NCBI RefSeq assembly: GCF_000477435.1
Contig: NC_022576.1
Coordinates: forward strand, 992,001-1,056,000
DNA from: Candidatus Symbiobacter mobilis CR
Lineage (GTDB): Bacteria > Pseudomonadota > Gammaproteobacteria > Burkholderiales > Burkholderiaceae_C
Reading direction: 5' to 3'
Length of the DNA stretch: 64,000 nt
In this document: positions 27,795 to 37,062 of the stretch, in pieces
Layout of the letters: every line of letters begins with the position of its first letter
Numbering within the stretch: the stretch's first letter is position 1
The notes under the pieces: generated by a model
The model's input: only the letters and a program-made list of their open reading frames with translations
Databases searched by the model: none
What the model was told of the DNA's origin: nothing
Translations under genes and position numbers: made by a program

Positions 27795-29408
27795 TCAAGC
27801 CCCTCGCTGCATTTTGGCCAGCACTTGGGTATAGCTGAAATACTTTTTGTTGGAAGGGTTGATGGCATGCACCCGGTTGAGGAGATCGCGAACCTCGGCT
27901 GCCAGGATTTCTCGGTACCCTTCCTTGCTCATCTGCGCGATCAACAGCCCACACAGATTGACGATCATCACCTCGCTGGAAGGCAGGCGCTTGACGGCGG
28001 AGCGCAGCAATTTCAGCCCCTGCTGAAAATCCCCCTGCTTGGCAAACAACACACCCTGGTTGTTGATGTCGATGACCTCTTTGCGGGAGGCTTCGATCAG
28101 GGCATGCCCCTCCTCGGCCAGATGTTCCCGCACCAGCAGGTGTTCGACCTCCCCGGACAACTCGGCATTCTCGTGGTTGTTCTTGACGACTTCACCGAGC
28201 AGTTGGAACGCCTTGTGCTTATCGCCAAGCTGAAGATGCGACTTGGCCAAATCGATCATCAGATCCGCAGAGAGCTGGCTGCCGAGTTGGTTGGCCAATT
28301 GCTCGGCATTCGCCAAGGCAGCCCTGGCCATGTCGGACTGGCCCATTTTTTGGTAGACCCTGCTTTCCACCGTCGCCGTCTGCAACGCGGCTATGGGGTT
28401 GAAACGGAAGTCGGCCTTGCTGCGCTTGAGCACGTGCAACGCTTCCATGGCTTCGTTGGAATCGGACAGCACATCGGCCAGCCGGGCATACGCAGCCGGG
28501 CTTTTGTGCGCAGAAAACTCGCCAATCTTGATCGTTTTCTCGAACGCCGTCTTGGCCACATCCAACTCGCCATTCCTGTACGCCACGTCACCCAGCGCCT
28601 TTTGGCGCATCGGGGAATTGGGCGAGAGCTTGGTTGCCTCCAGCAATACCTGCTGTGCCATGACCATGTTGCCCATCGCTTGGTATGACTTGGCCAACCA
28701 ATCTGCGGCCTCGATATACATCGGGTTGTCCGTCAGCACCTGGCTGAAGAGCAAGGCTGCACCTTCGTAGTCTGCGCTGTTGAAGAGCACCTTGCCCAGC
28801 CCCGTCTTGGCCCACGAGACATTGCGCTGCGCCAGCACGACCTCGAACAGCTCGCGTGCGGAAGCATCGTCCCCGACGGTCAACAACAAATCACTTTTGA
28901 TGCGCAAGACTTCCTGGGGATTGACGGCCTGGGACTGCAAGAGCTTGTCGCAATGCGCAATGGCGGCAGCGTAGTCCTGGGATCGGATGCTGGCTTCGAT
29001 CACACCCAGGGATTGTTTGCGTGCGAGGAGTTTTTCGATGCGCGACTGCAGCAACACCTGGTTGATGGGTTTGAGGAGGTAGTCGTCCGGGCGCGTCTCC
29101 GCAGCTCCCATCACCATGTCGGGGGTTTTTTCTGCGGTGACCATCACCCAGATCGTCGAGACCCCGACCAAATTCCGCATCTTGGCTTCTTCCAACACCT
29201 GCTGGCCGTTGGGGCCTTGGCCGAGGTTGAAGTCGCAGATCACGATGTCGTACCGGGAAGACGACAGGTGGCTGATCGCGTCGCGGCCACTGTTCGCAGT
29301 GTCGATCTGGTGGACCCCCATGTACTTCACGAAGTCGCGCAACATCGTGCGCATTCCCTGGAAGTCATCAATGATCAACGCACTGGCTTGCTTGAGAGAA
29401 AGAGTCAT
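27795..29408 (-). CDS. Response regulator with receiver and TPR domains
   Basis: A 537-residue protein. Residues about 8-130 are a CheY-like receiver: acidic pocket at LIIDDF, phospho-acceptor Asp 59 in DIVICDFNLG, Thr 91 in VMVTAEKT and Lys 113 in YLLKPIN. The rest (about 140-530) is a run of helical TPR-like units, for example VSWAKTGLGKVLFNSADYEGA and ALGDVAYRNGELDVAKTAFEKT. There is no DNA-binding or enzymatic output, so signalling is by protein contacts. It follows a small histidine kinase by 75 bp and is probably its partner. The target is unknown. Confidence 0.85.
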   Translation of the reverse strand: MTLSLKQASALIIDDFQGMRTMLRDFVKYMGVHQIDTANSGRDAISHLSSSRYDIVICDFNLGQGPNGQQVLEEAKMRNLVGVSTIWVMVTAEKTPDMVMGAAETRPDDYLLKPINQVLLQSRIEKLLARKQSLGVIEASIRSQDYAAAIAHCDKLLQSQAVNPQEVLRIKSDLLLTVGDDASARELFEVVLAQRNVSWAKTGLGKVLFNSADYEGAALLFSQVLTDNPMYIEAADWLAKSYQAMGNMVMAQQVLLEATKLSPNSPMRQKALGDVAYRNGELDVAKTAFEKTIKIGEFSAHKSPAAYARLADVLSDSNEAMEALHVLKRSKADFRFNPIAALQTATVESRVYQKMGQSDMARAALANAEQLANQLGSQLSADLMIDLAKSHLQLGDKHKAFQLLGEVVKNNHENAELSGEVEHLLVREHLAEEGHALIEASRKEVIDINNQGVLFAKQGDFQQGLKLLRSAVKRLPSSEVMIVNLCGLLIAQMSKEGYREILAAEVRDLLNRVHAINPSNKKYFSYTQVLAKMQRGA

Positions 29409-29483
29409 CGCACGCCCTCCGCACGGAGCCTGGGGAAGCAGTCATGGCAGTGATAGCCGTGAGCCCTGCAGCGCAAGGCCCGT

Positions 29484-30176
29484 TCAGGGCAGTTGCACGA
29501 CAAAGCAACCGCCACCATACAGCCCACCGTTCTCGATCGTCAGCGAACCGCATCGCCCACCGTTCTGGTGCATCTTGGCCACCTGCGCGGAGAAATAAAA
29601 CCCCAGCCCGGTACTGCCGCTGTAAAAGTTGGAACTTTTGTTGGCGCACACCCCATGGCAGTGGAGCATCGATTCGGGGTAACCACTGCCGTTGTCTTCG
29701 ACCCGAAGGCACAGCCCGCCATCGCAAGGGATCGCAGCGATACGTATTTGGTCTTTGGTGTAGTTGAAGGCGTTGTTGAGCGCGTTGAGCAACACGCCAG
29801 ACAGCAAATCCTTGTCGAAGTACCAGTAACACCCTGGGTCGCAATCCACCTGCACACTAATGCCTTTGAAATCCATCATCGAATGGGTTTGCAACAGCGC
29901 TTCGTCGATGACATCCCGCACCGATTGTTCGGAAATGTCGAGGGGATAGATGGCTTTGCCGAATTTGTAGAGCGTCAAGAGCTGGATCAGATTGGCGTTC
30001 ATGCGATACGCCTGCGCAATGACGCCAACGAGGGTCTTGAAGCTGTCTCGATCCCCCCGGGACTGCGCATCCAATGCCATACATTCGAGAGCACTGACCT
30101 GGATATTGACCGAGTTTTTCATGTCGTGGATCGACGACGCGATCAAATCCGTAAAGCTGATTTCTTCGGCGGTCAT
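29484..30176 (-). CDS. Small cytoplasmic sensor histidine kinase
   Basis: 230 residues from ATG 30176 (MTAEEISFTDLIASSIHDMK). His 17 in SSIHDMKNSVN is the phosphorylation site of the DHp helix pair; the ATPase domain has an N box (LLNALNNAFNYTKDQ), G1 (VEDNGSGYPE) and G2 (GSTGLGFYFS). There is no sensory or membrane segment, so input must come from another protein. It is co-oriented with the receiver-TPR gene just downstream, and lies 98 bp after clpB on the same strand. The longer frame upstream overlaps clpB and is rejected. Confidence 0.85.
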   Translation of the reverse strand: MTAEEISFTDLIASSIHDMKNSVNIQVSALECMALDAQSRGDRDSFKTLVGVIAQAYRMNANLIQLLTLYKFGKAIYPLDISEQSVRDVIDEALLQTHSMMDFKGISVQVDCDPGCYWYFDKDLLSGVLLNALNNAFNYTKDQIRIAAIPCDGGLCLRVEDNGSGYPESMLHCHGVCANKSSNFYSGSTGLGFYFSAQVAKMHQNGGRCGSLTIENGGLYGGGCFVVQLP

Positions 30177-30273
30177 GGCAGAAGTCTGGGGATACCAGAT
30201 CGAGATGAAACTGCAAAGGATTCTAGGGGGCCACGAATCGGTAGCCCCTGACGGCACTGCAGCAAGCGGCCCG

Positions 30274-32862
30274 TCACCCAAAGACGAATTCCGCCGACCC
30301 GTGCTGGGTATCGACGTCAACGGTGATCGTGCTCTTGGGCGGGAAGCGCCCTTCGAGCAACAGGGTGGAGAGCGGGTTTTCGATATGCTGCTGAATGGCC
30401 CGTTTGAGGGGACGTGCGCCAAACAGGGGGTCGAAGCCCACCTTGGCCAGTTCGGCCACTGCGGCTTCCCGCACTTCGAGGTGCAAATCCAATTTGGCTA
30501 GGCGCTCGGTCAACACGGCAAGCTGGATGCGTGCAATGCCTGCAATGTGCGCGGCATCCAGGGCATGGAAAACCACCGTCTCGTCGATGCGGTTGAGAAA
30601 CTCCGGCCGGAAATAGTTTTTGAGTTCCGCCAACACGGCTTTGCGCATCTGCGCCCCATCCTCCCCCGCCATGTTCTGGATGAGCTGGGAGCCAATGTTG
30701 CTCGTCATCACGACAACCGTGTTTTTGAAGTCGACCGTGCGCCCCTGGCTATCGGTCAGGCGGCCATCGTCGAGCACTTGCAGCAACACATTGAATACGT
30801 CCGGGTGGGCTTTTTCGATCTCGTCGAAGAGCACGACGCTATAGGGGTTGCGCCGCACTGCCTCCGTCAGATGCCCGCCTTCCTCGTACCCCACGTATCC
30901 GGGCGGGGCACCGATCAGCCGTGCCACGGCGTGTTTTTCCATGTATTCGCTCATGTCGATGCGCAGCAGGTGGTTTTCCGCATCGAACAGAAACGCCGCC
31001 AGCGCCTTGCACAGCTCGGTCTTGCCCACCCCTGTAGGGCCTAGGAATAGAAAAGATCCCGTTGGCCGGTTCGGATCGGACAGGCCCGAACGCGCCCTGC
31101 GGATGGCATGGGCCACTGCTGCGATGGCTTCGTCTTGCCCCACCACGCGCTGGTGCAAGTGCTTCTCCATTGCCAGGAGCTTTTCTCGCTCCCCTTGCAT
31201 CATCTTGGAGACGGGAATACCCGTGGCGCGGCTGACGACTTCGGCGATTTCCTGCGCGCCGACCTGCGTGCGCAGCAATCGGGGAACAGCACCCTCTTCG
31301 CGGTGCGATTCGCGCACCTGCGCTTCCCGCAGGCGCTTTTCCAGCTCGGGCAGCTTGCCGTATTGCAATTCGGCCACCTTGTTGAAGTCGCCCTTGCGCG
31401 TGTGCTGGGCAATCGTCGTTTTGAGCGCGTCGATCTCCTCACGCAGGTGTTGGCTGCCCAACGCACTGGCTTTCTCGAACTTCCACACTTCTTCGAGCGA
31501 AGCGATTTGCGAGCGCAACGAACCGATTTCCGTCTCGATCAGCTCCAGGCGCTTGAGCGAGGCATCGTCCTGCTCTTTCTTGACCGCCTCGCGCTCGATC
31601 TGCAACTGGATGAGCCTGCGGTCGAGTTTGTCGATGGCCTCAGGCTTGGAATCCATTTCGATCTTGACTTTCGACGCAGCCTCGTCGATCAGATCAATGG
31701 CCTTGTCGGGCAGGAAGCGATCCGTGACGTAGCGGTTCGACAGTTCTGCCGCAGCAACGATGGCGGGGTCGGTGATGTCGACGTTGTGGTGTTTTTCGTA
31801 GCGTTCTTTCAGCCCGCGCAGGATTGCGATCGTCGCTTCCACCGAAGGTTCCCCGACGAGGATCTTTTGGAACCGGCGTTCGAGCGCCGCATCTTTTTCG
31901 ATGTACTTGCGGTATTCGTCGAGCGTCGTCGCGCCGACGCAATGCAGCTCGCCCCGCGCCAGCGCGGGCTTGAGCATGTTGCCGGCATCCATGGCCCCTT
32001 CCGCCTTGCCTGCGCCGACCATCGTGTGCAGCTCGTCGATGAAGACGATGGTTTGCCCTTCATCCCGCGATAGTTCGCGCAGCACGCTCTTGAGGCGTTC
32101 CTCAAATTCCCCCCGGTACTTGGCCCCGGCAAGCAGCGCGGCCAGATCGAGTGCAAGCACTTTCTTGTTTTTGAGCGTATCGGGCACTTCCCCGGCGACG
32201 ATGCGCTGCGCCAGCCCTTCGACGATGGCAGTTTTGCCCACGCCGGGTTCGCCAATGAGCACCGGGTTGTTTTTGGTGCGGCGCTGAAGCACCTGGATGG
32301 CACGGCGAATCTCGTCGTCGCGCCCGATCACGGGGTCGAGCTTGCCTTGTCTGGCGCGTTCGGTCAGGTCGAGGCAGTATTTGCGCAGGGATTCACGCTG
32401 GTTTTCCGCATCGGCGCTATCCACGCCTTGGCCGGCACGCACGGTGTCGATCACGGCTTCCAGGTTCTTGCGCGCCAGTCCATGAGCGCGCGCTTGCTCC
32501 CCCGCAGTGCTCTTGGCGTCGGACAGCGCAAGCAGCACCATCTCGCTGGACAGGTACGCATCCCCGCGCTTGAGCGACTCCTTTTCCGCCTGCTGGAGCA
32601 GCGTGACCAAGTCTCTGCCGACTTGCACCTGCGCGTCCCCGGAAACCTGTGGCAGCTTTTTCAGCGCCGCTTCCGAAGCGGCCAGCCAGCCAGCGACGTG
32701 TACCCCCGCGCGTTGCAGCAGCGGCAGCGGGCCATCGGCCTGCCGCAGCAACGCAACGACCAAGTGCGCAGGCTCGATGTACGGATGATCCCCCCCCAGC
32801 GCCAGCGTTTGGGCATCGCCCAGAGCCTGCTGCAAGGTATTCGTCATTTTTTCGGTGCGCAT
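30274..32862 (-). CDS. clpB: ATP-dependent disaggregase ClpB
   Basis: An 862-residue Hsp100 chaperone. The N domain (residues 1-145) begins [18 protein letters not shown]-1 has Walker [15 protein letters not shown], the coiled-coil M domain follows (about 410-525, e.g. [20 protein letters not shown]), and AAA-2 has Walker [15 protein letters not shown] and the [14 protein letters not shown] pore loop. It rescues aggregated proteins with DnaK. GGGGAG lies seven bases before ATG 32862. It stands upstream of the histidine kinase and regulator genes, so a stress-related role for these is possible but unproven. Confidence 0.97.
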   Translation of the reverse strand: MRTEKMTNTLQQALGDAQTLALGGDHPYIEPAHLVVALLRQADGPLPLLQRAGVHVAGWLAASEAALKKLPQVSGDAQVQVGRDLVTLLQQAEKESLKRGDAYLSSEMVLLALSDAKSTAGEQARAHGLARKNLEAVIDTVRAGQGVDSADAENQRESLRKYCLDLTERARQGKLDPVIGRDDEIRRAIQVLQRRTKNNPVLIGEPGVGKTAIVEGLAQRIVAGEVPDTLKNKKVLALDLAALLAGAKYRGEFEERLKSVLRELSRDEGQTIVFIDELHTMVGAGKAEGAMDAGNMLKPALARGELHCVGATTLDEYRKYIEKDAALERRFQKILVGEPSVEATIAILRGLKERYEKHHNVDITDPAIVAAAELSNRYVTDRFLPDKAIDLIDEAASKVKIEMDSKPEAIDKLDRRLIQLQIEREAVKKEQDDASLKRLELIETEIGSLRSQIASLEEVWKFEKASALGSQHLREEIDALKTTIAQHTRKGDFNKVAELQYGKLPELEKRLREAQVRESHREEGAVPRLLRTQVGAQEIAEVVSRATGIPVSKMMQGEREKLLAMEKHLHQRVVGQDEAIAAVAHAIRRARSGLSDPNRPTGSFLFLGPTGVGKTELCKALAAFLFDAENHLLRIDMSEYMEKHAVARLIGAPPGYVGYEEGGHLTEAVRRNPYSVVLFDEIEKAHPDVFNVLLQVLDDGRLTDSQGRTVDFKNTVVVMTSNIGSQLIQNMAGEDGAQMRKAVLAELKNYFRPEFLNRIDETVVFHALDAAHIAGIARIQLAVLTERLAKLDLHLEVREAAVAELAKVGFDPLFGARPLKRAIQQHIENPLSTLLLEGRFPPKSTITVDVDTQHGSAEFVFG

Positions 32863-32930
32863 GTCGGTTCTCCCCGTAGTGTGTTGTGGGTACAGGTTGG
32901 GGCCTGGCGGGGGTTTTCAATGTGAAAGCC

Positions 32931-32963
32931 GTGATTCCGTCATTCCCGCGAAAGCGGGAATCC
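32931..32963. repeat. Dispersed palindrome (type B)
   Basis: CATTCCCGCGAAAGCGGGAA is a near-perfect inverted repeat preceded by GATTCCGT and followed by TCCAGTGC. Related copies are at 38392-38412 (inverted), 38479-38499 and 38507-38537. Such 'CATTCCCGC-GAAA-GCGGGAAT' elements are widespread between genes in betaproteobacteria. No gene was recognised between clpB and 33372. Confidence 0.75.
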
Positions 32964-33071
32964 AGTGCATCGTCACCATCGTCACAGCTTGGCGCGACTT
33001 GGAATCCCAACGAAAATGGGTACATACGATGGCCCCGCTGGGGGAAGGAACCGTCCGCGCAGACTCCACCC

Positions 33072-33116
33072 ACCCCCGGGCGCGTCTGCGGCCCGAATCG
33101 AAAAAAATGCGATGGC
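33072..33116 (+). repeat. Detached copy of the xerC 3' end
   Basis: From about 33072 the sequence CCCGGGCGCGTCTGCGGCCC, GAA, then an A run and GCGATGGCGC repeats the 3' terminus of xerC and its trailer (37967-38016) in the same orientation. Twenty-one bases around the GCGCGTCTGCGGCCCGAA core are identical, and the next 24 differ at a few places. No other part of xerC is here. Confidence 0.75.
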
Positions 33117-33371
33117 GCTCCATCATGAAATGCATAAACTGGGATCCTGAAAAGAATCGCAATCAGGTCGGTACGTGCCCATTGACGTTATTCTCGGTAA
33201 CACTGAAAACGAATCGTCTTTTGATCAAATCAGACCGATGGTGAAAAGATAGAAGTTCCATGATAACAATGTTGCCGAAGGGAAACCGCCAATACTAATT
33301 TCTTCATCAGAATCGAAGGATGCTTTGACAAAATCACTGCATGAGCGTAGAATCTTGCTATGGAGGAAAAA

Positions 33372-33578
33372 ATGAAGGACATCAATGAACTGATAAAAAC
33401 TGACCCGGAATTGTTTGACTACCCGGACTACAGGGGGTCAAAGTATGTTGATCCTACGACGCGGCCAGAATTCGATCGCTTACCGGAATACCTAAAGCAG
33501 GGGCTACTAACCCCGGAGGCAATAGAAACGAATAGGCGCATCCTAGAGGGGCAGGAAAAAAGAGAGCGAGAAAAATAG
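33372..33578 (+). CDS. Small protein of unknown function
   Basis: 68 residues starting MKDINELIKTDPELF, with GGAGG five bases upstream, which favours it over the ATG four codons earlier. It is charged, with a Tyr/Pro-rich middle (DYPDYRGSKYVDPTTRPEF) and a basic C-terminal helix (RRILEGQEKREREK). No membrane segment or known motif. Base composition is more AT-rich than the surrounding chromosome, and it lies in the accessory tract just inside the xerC-end repeat, so horizontal origin is likely. A strong hairpin follows its stop. I do not recognise the family. Confidence 0.55.
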   Translation: MKDINELIKTDPELFDYPDYRGSKYVDPTTRPEFDRLPEYLKQGLLTPEAIETNRRILEGQEKREREK

Positions 33579-33580
33579 GG

Positions 33581-33609
33581 CGACGGGCGACGACCGGTAT
33601 CGCCCGTCG
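33581..33609. other. Perfect 10-bp stem hairpin
   Basis: CGACGGGCGA and TCGCCCGTCG are perfectly complementary and are separated by nine bases (CGACCGGTA). The hairpin starts two bases past the stop of the small gene at 33372-33578. There is no T run on either strand, so it is not a typical intrinsic terminator; it may protect or end the transcript by another route. Confidence 0.7.
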
Positions 33610-33647
33610 TGACACAAGCATATAGGCCACCAACAAGGTGTACCCCT

Positions 33648-34888
33648 ATGTGCGATCTCACGAAAATCCGTCTGCTGTTTTTCTTCAAGTCCGAGCAACG
33701 ATCGTTATTCGATGCAGTGGTGCCCGTCAAGGGGCACACAGACAAGGCGGGGCACTACATCAAGCCGCACTACGCCAAGCGGTGGAAGAGCCGACGAAGG
33801 TCAAGGCACGCGCTGTGCCGGTGCAGGATACGTTGTTTGGGGAAGCGCCCAAACCGGCTTCGACCGGCAGCAAGGTGCCAGCAAAACTGGCCGCGGCGAT
33901 CCAGAAAATGGGCGGGTACAAACACCTGCTGCAAGTGATCGAGGAAGCGCCGGATGCCCCACGAAAGAAGATGCTGGGGCTAATCGCTGGCATGGGCAAG
34001 ATGAGCGAATCCGACGTTGTGGAGTGGATTCGCGGGGAGATCGGGCGGTGCGATGGTCAACAGGATGACCGCGGCGACGACGACCAGGAAGGAGACGAGG
34101 AAGACTTCGGGCGGGGCGGCGAGATGCGCAAGGCGAATCCGAACCATGACGATTTGGGCAGGTTCACTACCGCGATGGAATCTGCAAAAAATGTCGTAAG
34201 AGGCGTCATCCAAAAGTGGAAGTCAAAGGACTTTTCTGGGAAGGCGTCCACTTTTCTTCCTGTTGACATCCGCATATCTGCCATTGCATCGACGATAGGG
34301 CTGGATATTGACGGGTTTGGCCATTCCATTGACACATACGCGATTCAACACATCATGAACCATCATGGTGACGCTGAACAGGAAAAGAAGCGCGGACAAG
34401 TGCCAGTAACGGAAGACGATCTCCTTCTCATCCCTGATGTTCTATCCAACCCAGATGCGGTAAGGGTTGGAGATTTGAACAGAATAGGAAGGAAATGTAT
34501 AAGCTATGTGAAGCACATGCCTGACGATACGCAAATGGTGGTACAGGAGGTTCGTACAGGCAGAAAACAACTGTCGCTGCAAACCATGTGGAAGTACCCC
34601 GGTACGCGTGATGCCGATGCATTGCTGCGCGACCCCAAACTCTACGCCCAAGACGTTACCGGGGATAAGCCGATTGTCGTCCATTTTGGATCGTCTGCCA
34701 AGATGCACAAGGCCATCCCTGTCCACCTGCCGCATAAAAACAGGGTGGAAGAAGATGCCAGTGGCCGACTTTTCTACGACCACGAGCTGATGGAAGTTGA
34801 GCGAGCCGATCAGCTTTCATCGCAATGGGGCGAGTCTCTTTCGAGTAATCATCCCCTGCTGTCGGCTCGCTTGAATTCTTACACAGTT
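33648..34888 (+). pseudogene. Phage-type protein with a PBECR-like nuclease domain, frameshifted and truncated
   Basis: The N-terminal part reads in one frame from ATG 33648 (…SLFDAVVPVKGHTDKAGHYI…KPHYAKR), then near 33783 the sense continues one frame over as EEPTKVKARAVPVQDTLFGE, so a single-base change has split the gene. The second part has a Lys/Ala-rich region, an acidic linker (DDRGDDDQEGDEEDFG) and a domain with HSIDTYAIQHIMNHHGD and RIGRKCISYVKH, which resembles the barnase-EndoU-ColicinE5/D-RelE-like nuclease found in phage head proteins. An IS inserted at 34888 removes the last codons. The nuclease identification is from pattern memory and needs a profile search. Confidence 0.5.
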
Positions 34889-36402
34889 GAGCCTCTTGCA
34901 AAACCCCGATTCCGAGGCTGAATTTTTGCTGGTTGAGGCAAGAAAATCGGGTGCGGGCGCGCCATTTCTGGCAAGATGAAGTTCTTCAATCCGACATCGA
35001 ACGCCCGCAAAATGAATAGTAATCGACGCGAACTTCTCATGCAACGCTGGAGCATTGTCCAGGAAGAGCTTTTGCCCGAACTCTGGAATGAGGTGGGGCC
35101 GTTGACACCCAAACTGGAGAAAGTGATCCATACCCTGGAGTGGGTTCGCCTTGAGGAGTATGTACGGGCATCGTGGTGCGGTCTCGGTCGCCCGCCGCAC
35201 GAACGCTCGTGGCTGGCAAACGCTTTTGTCGCCAAGGTGGTATTGGGGATTACCACGACGGTGGGGTTGATCGAACGTCTGTCCGTGGATCGTTCCTTGC
35301 GCCGCATCTGTGGTTTTCCGACCCAAAAAGTGCTGCCTTCGGAAGCCACCTTCTCGCGCGCCTTCGACGAATTTGCCAAGGCCCGCTTGGCCGAGCGGGT
35401 GCATGAAGCCTTGATCCAAAAACACCTCGGCAAGGAGCTGATTGGGCACATCAGCCGGGATGGCACAGCCATCGAAGCACGCGAGCGCCCCTGTTCGGTC
35501 AAGGCAACACAAGCGCCGTCATCCGTTCCCACAACCACCCCAGCGACCGACGCTCCACCAGCATCCCAGCCAACGGCCACAGTCTGCGATACGCCGGTCG
35601 CGCCCAAGCGGCGGCGTGGGCGCCCAAAGAGTGGGGAAGAACGCCAGCAGACGGCCAAAACCTCCCCATTAGCGCGTCAGCGTATACAAACACTGGCTGA
35701 GATGATCGAGGAGATTCCCACAGCTTGTGATCGGGGTACCAAGTCCAATGCTCAAGGCTACAAGGTCAGTTGGAATGGCTACAAATTGCACCTCGACACG
35801 GCCGACTGTGGCGTGCCTATCGCTGCATTGCTGTCCTCGGCCTCGATGCACGACAGTCGTGCTGCCATCCCCTTGTCGCGGATCAGCGCCCAGCGGGTGA
35901 CGAATCTCTACGATCTGATGGATGCAGCCTATTGCAGCCATGATCTCCGGGAGGACAGCCGAAACCTGGGCCATGTCCCGCTGATTGACCACAATCCGCG
36001 TGGAGGCGAGAAGATCGAGTTTTTGCCTCACGAAGCCATTCGCTACAACGAACGTACCGCTGCAGAGCGCACCAACGCTCGCCTCAAGGACGAGTTTGGC
36101 GCAAGCCACCTCATGGTCAGGGGCGCTACCAAAGTAATGAGCCACCTGATGTTCGGCGTACTGGCGTTGTGCGCCGACCAATTGATGCGATTGCGATCAT
36201 GATCCCCCTTTCTCCCGCCTTGGAATCCACGGCATCCGCAGATGTCGGCTTCCGTTCGCGCTGAATCATGAAATATCGACCTTCAGGATAGATACAGGAA
36301 CGATTCCACTCCGGAATCAGCCCTTTGACTCCAAAAAATCGCAATTTATAGGCGACAAATGCAGTCGGCTATTCGCTTCGGCAGGAATTTTGCAAGAGGC
36401 TC
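34889..36402 (+). mobile_element. IS5/IS1182-like insertion sequence, about 1514 bp
   Basis: Left end GAGCCTCTTGCAAAACCCCG and right end, inverted, GAGCCTCTTGCAAAATTCCT share 15 perfect terminal bases. One DDE transposase gene lies between. Flanks are AGTT on the left and AGAT on the right, so a target duplication is at best imperfect. It has landed in the last few codons of the PBECR-type gene: joining the flanks gives an in-frame TAA four or five codons on. Confidence 0.85.
34976..36202 (+). CDS. DDE transposase (IS5/IS1182-like)
   Basis: 408 residues; ATG 35012 is an alternative start. The DUF772-like N-terminal helical domain (VVLGITTTVGLIERLSVDRSL...) is followed by the catalytic core: Asp in SRDGTAIEARERP, Asp in YDLMDAAYCSHDL, and Glu in RTAAERTNARLKDEFG. 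A Pro/Thr/Lys-rich hinge (about residues 180-225) interrupts the first part, as in IS1182/IS5 relatives. It appears intact, so the element may still move. Confidence 0.88.
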   Translation: MKFFNPTSNARKMNSNRRELLMQRWSIVQEELLPELWNEVGPLTPKLEKVIHTLEWVRLEEYVRASWCGLGRPPHERSWLANAFVAKVVLGITTTVGLIERLSVDRSLRRICGFPTQKVLPSEATFSRAFDEFAKARLAERVHEALIQKHLGKELIGHISRDGTAIEARERPCSVKATQAPSSVPTTTPATDAPPASQPTATVCDTPVAPKRRRGRPKSGEERQQTAKTSPLARQRIQTLAEMIEEIPTACDRGTKSNAQGYKVSWNGYKLHLDTADCGVPIAALLSSASMHDSRAAIPLSRISAQRVTNLYDLMDAAYCSHDLREDSRNLGHVPLIDHNPRGGEKIEFLPHEAIRYNERTAAERTNARLKDEFGASHLMVRGATKVMSHLMFGVLALCADQLMRLRS

Positions 36403-36423
36403 AGATAACAGTACCATTTAACA

Positions 36424-36678
36424 ATGAAGCGAAAACACCAATGCACGCTTGAACTCCTCTTTGCCAGACCAACGAGCGCAAACATTCCGTGGCGCGACAT
36501 CGAAGGCTTGTTGGAGGAACTGGGTGCCGAGGTCAGCGAGCGTGAAGGTAGCCGTGTGGCTGTTGTGTTGTTTGGCGAAGTGCGTGTCTTTCACAGGCAG
36601 CACCCCTCCCCGAACACGGACAAAGGTGCCGTCGCAAGCGTTCGCAAATGGCTTGAACAGCACGGAGTAGAACCATGA
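36424..36678 (+). CDS. hicA: HicA-family mRNA interferase toxin
   Basis: 84 residues. The compact fold is dsRBD-like; PTSANIPWRDIEGLLEELGAE, REGSRVAVVLFGEVRVFHRQHP and ASVRKWLEQHGVEP match the longer proteobacterial HicA type, in which Gly-Ser-Arg stands where classical HicA has Gly-Ser-His. The conserved His-x-x-His pair (FHRQHP) is present. HicA cleaves mRNA unless bound by HicB. Its stop overlaps the ATG of hicB (ATGA), so toxin and antitoxin are coupled. It begins 22 bp after the IS right end. Confidence 0.88.
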   Translation: MKRKHQCTLELLFARPTSANIPWRDIEGLLEELGAEVSEREGSRVAVVLFGEVRVFHRQHPSPNTDKGAVASVRKWLEQHGVEP

Positions 36679-37007
36679 ACATCATGACAGTGGACGGCTA
36701 TCACGCCAAGATCGAATACGACGAAGAGCTGGATCTTTTTCGGGGTGAAATTCTTGGGCTGAACGGCGGAGCTGACTTCTACGGTAAGAACCCCCAGGAA
36801 TTGCGAATAGAGTTCCAAAAATCCTTGCAGGTTTTTCTGGAGGTTTGCAAGGAAAAAGGCATCGAACCCAGAAGGCATTTCTCTGGCCAATTCAATGTTC
36901 GCATTCCACCCGCATTGCATGAACAACTTGCCATTTCCGCGCAAGCCGAAGGCAAAAGCATCAACATGCTGACCCAAGAAGCCTTGCGTATCCGTGTCAC
37001 ACAGTAA
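36675..37007 (+). CDS. hicB: HicB-family antitoxin (complete copy)
   Basis: 110 residues. The N-terminal RNase H-like partial fold (TVDGYHAKIEYDEELDLFRG and EILGLNGGADFYG) binds the toxin; the C-terminal NVRIPPALHEQLAISAQ with AEGKSINMLTQEAL is a ribbon-helix-helix that binds the operator. It overlaps hicA upstream, and the region is duplicated downstream of xerC (38038-38385). Confidence 0.93.
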   Translation: MNIMTVDGYHAKIEYDEELDLFRGEILGLNGGADFYGKNPQELRIEFQKSLQVFLEVCKEKGIEPRRHFSGQFNVRIPPALHEQLAISAQAEGKSINMLTQEALRIRVTQ

Positions 37008-37062
37008 GCGGGGTCAGCAAGGTGCCAATGTCGCCATCCTGCCGCAGCGCGTTCGCGAAGCC

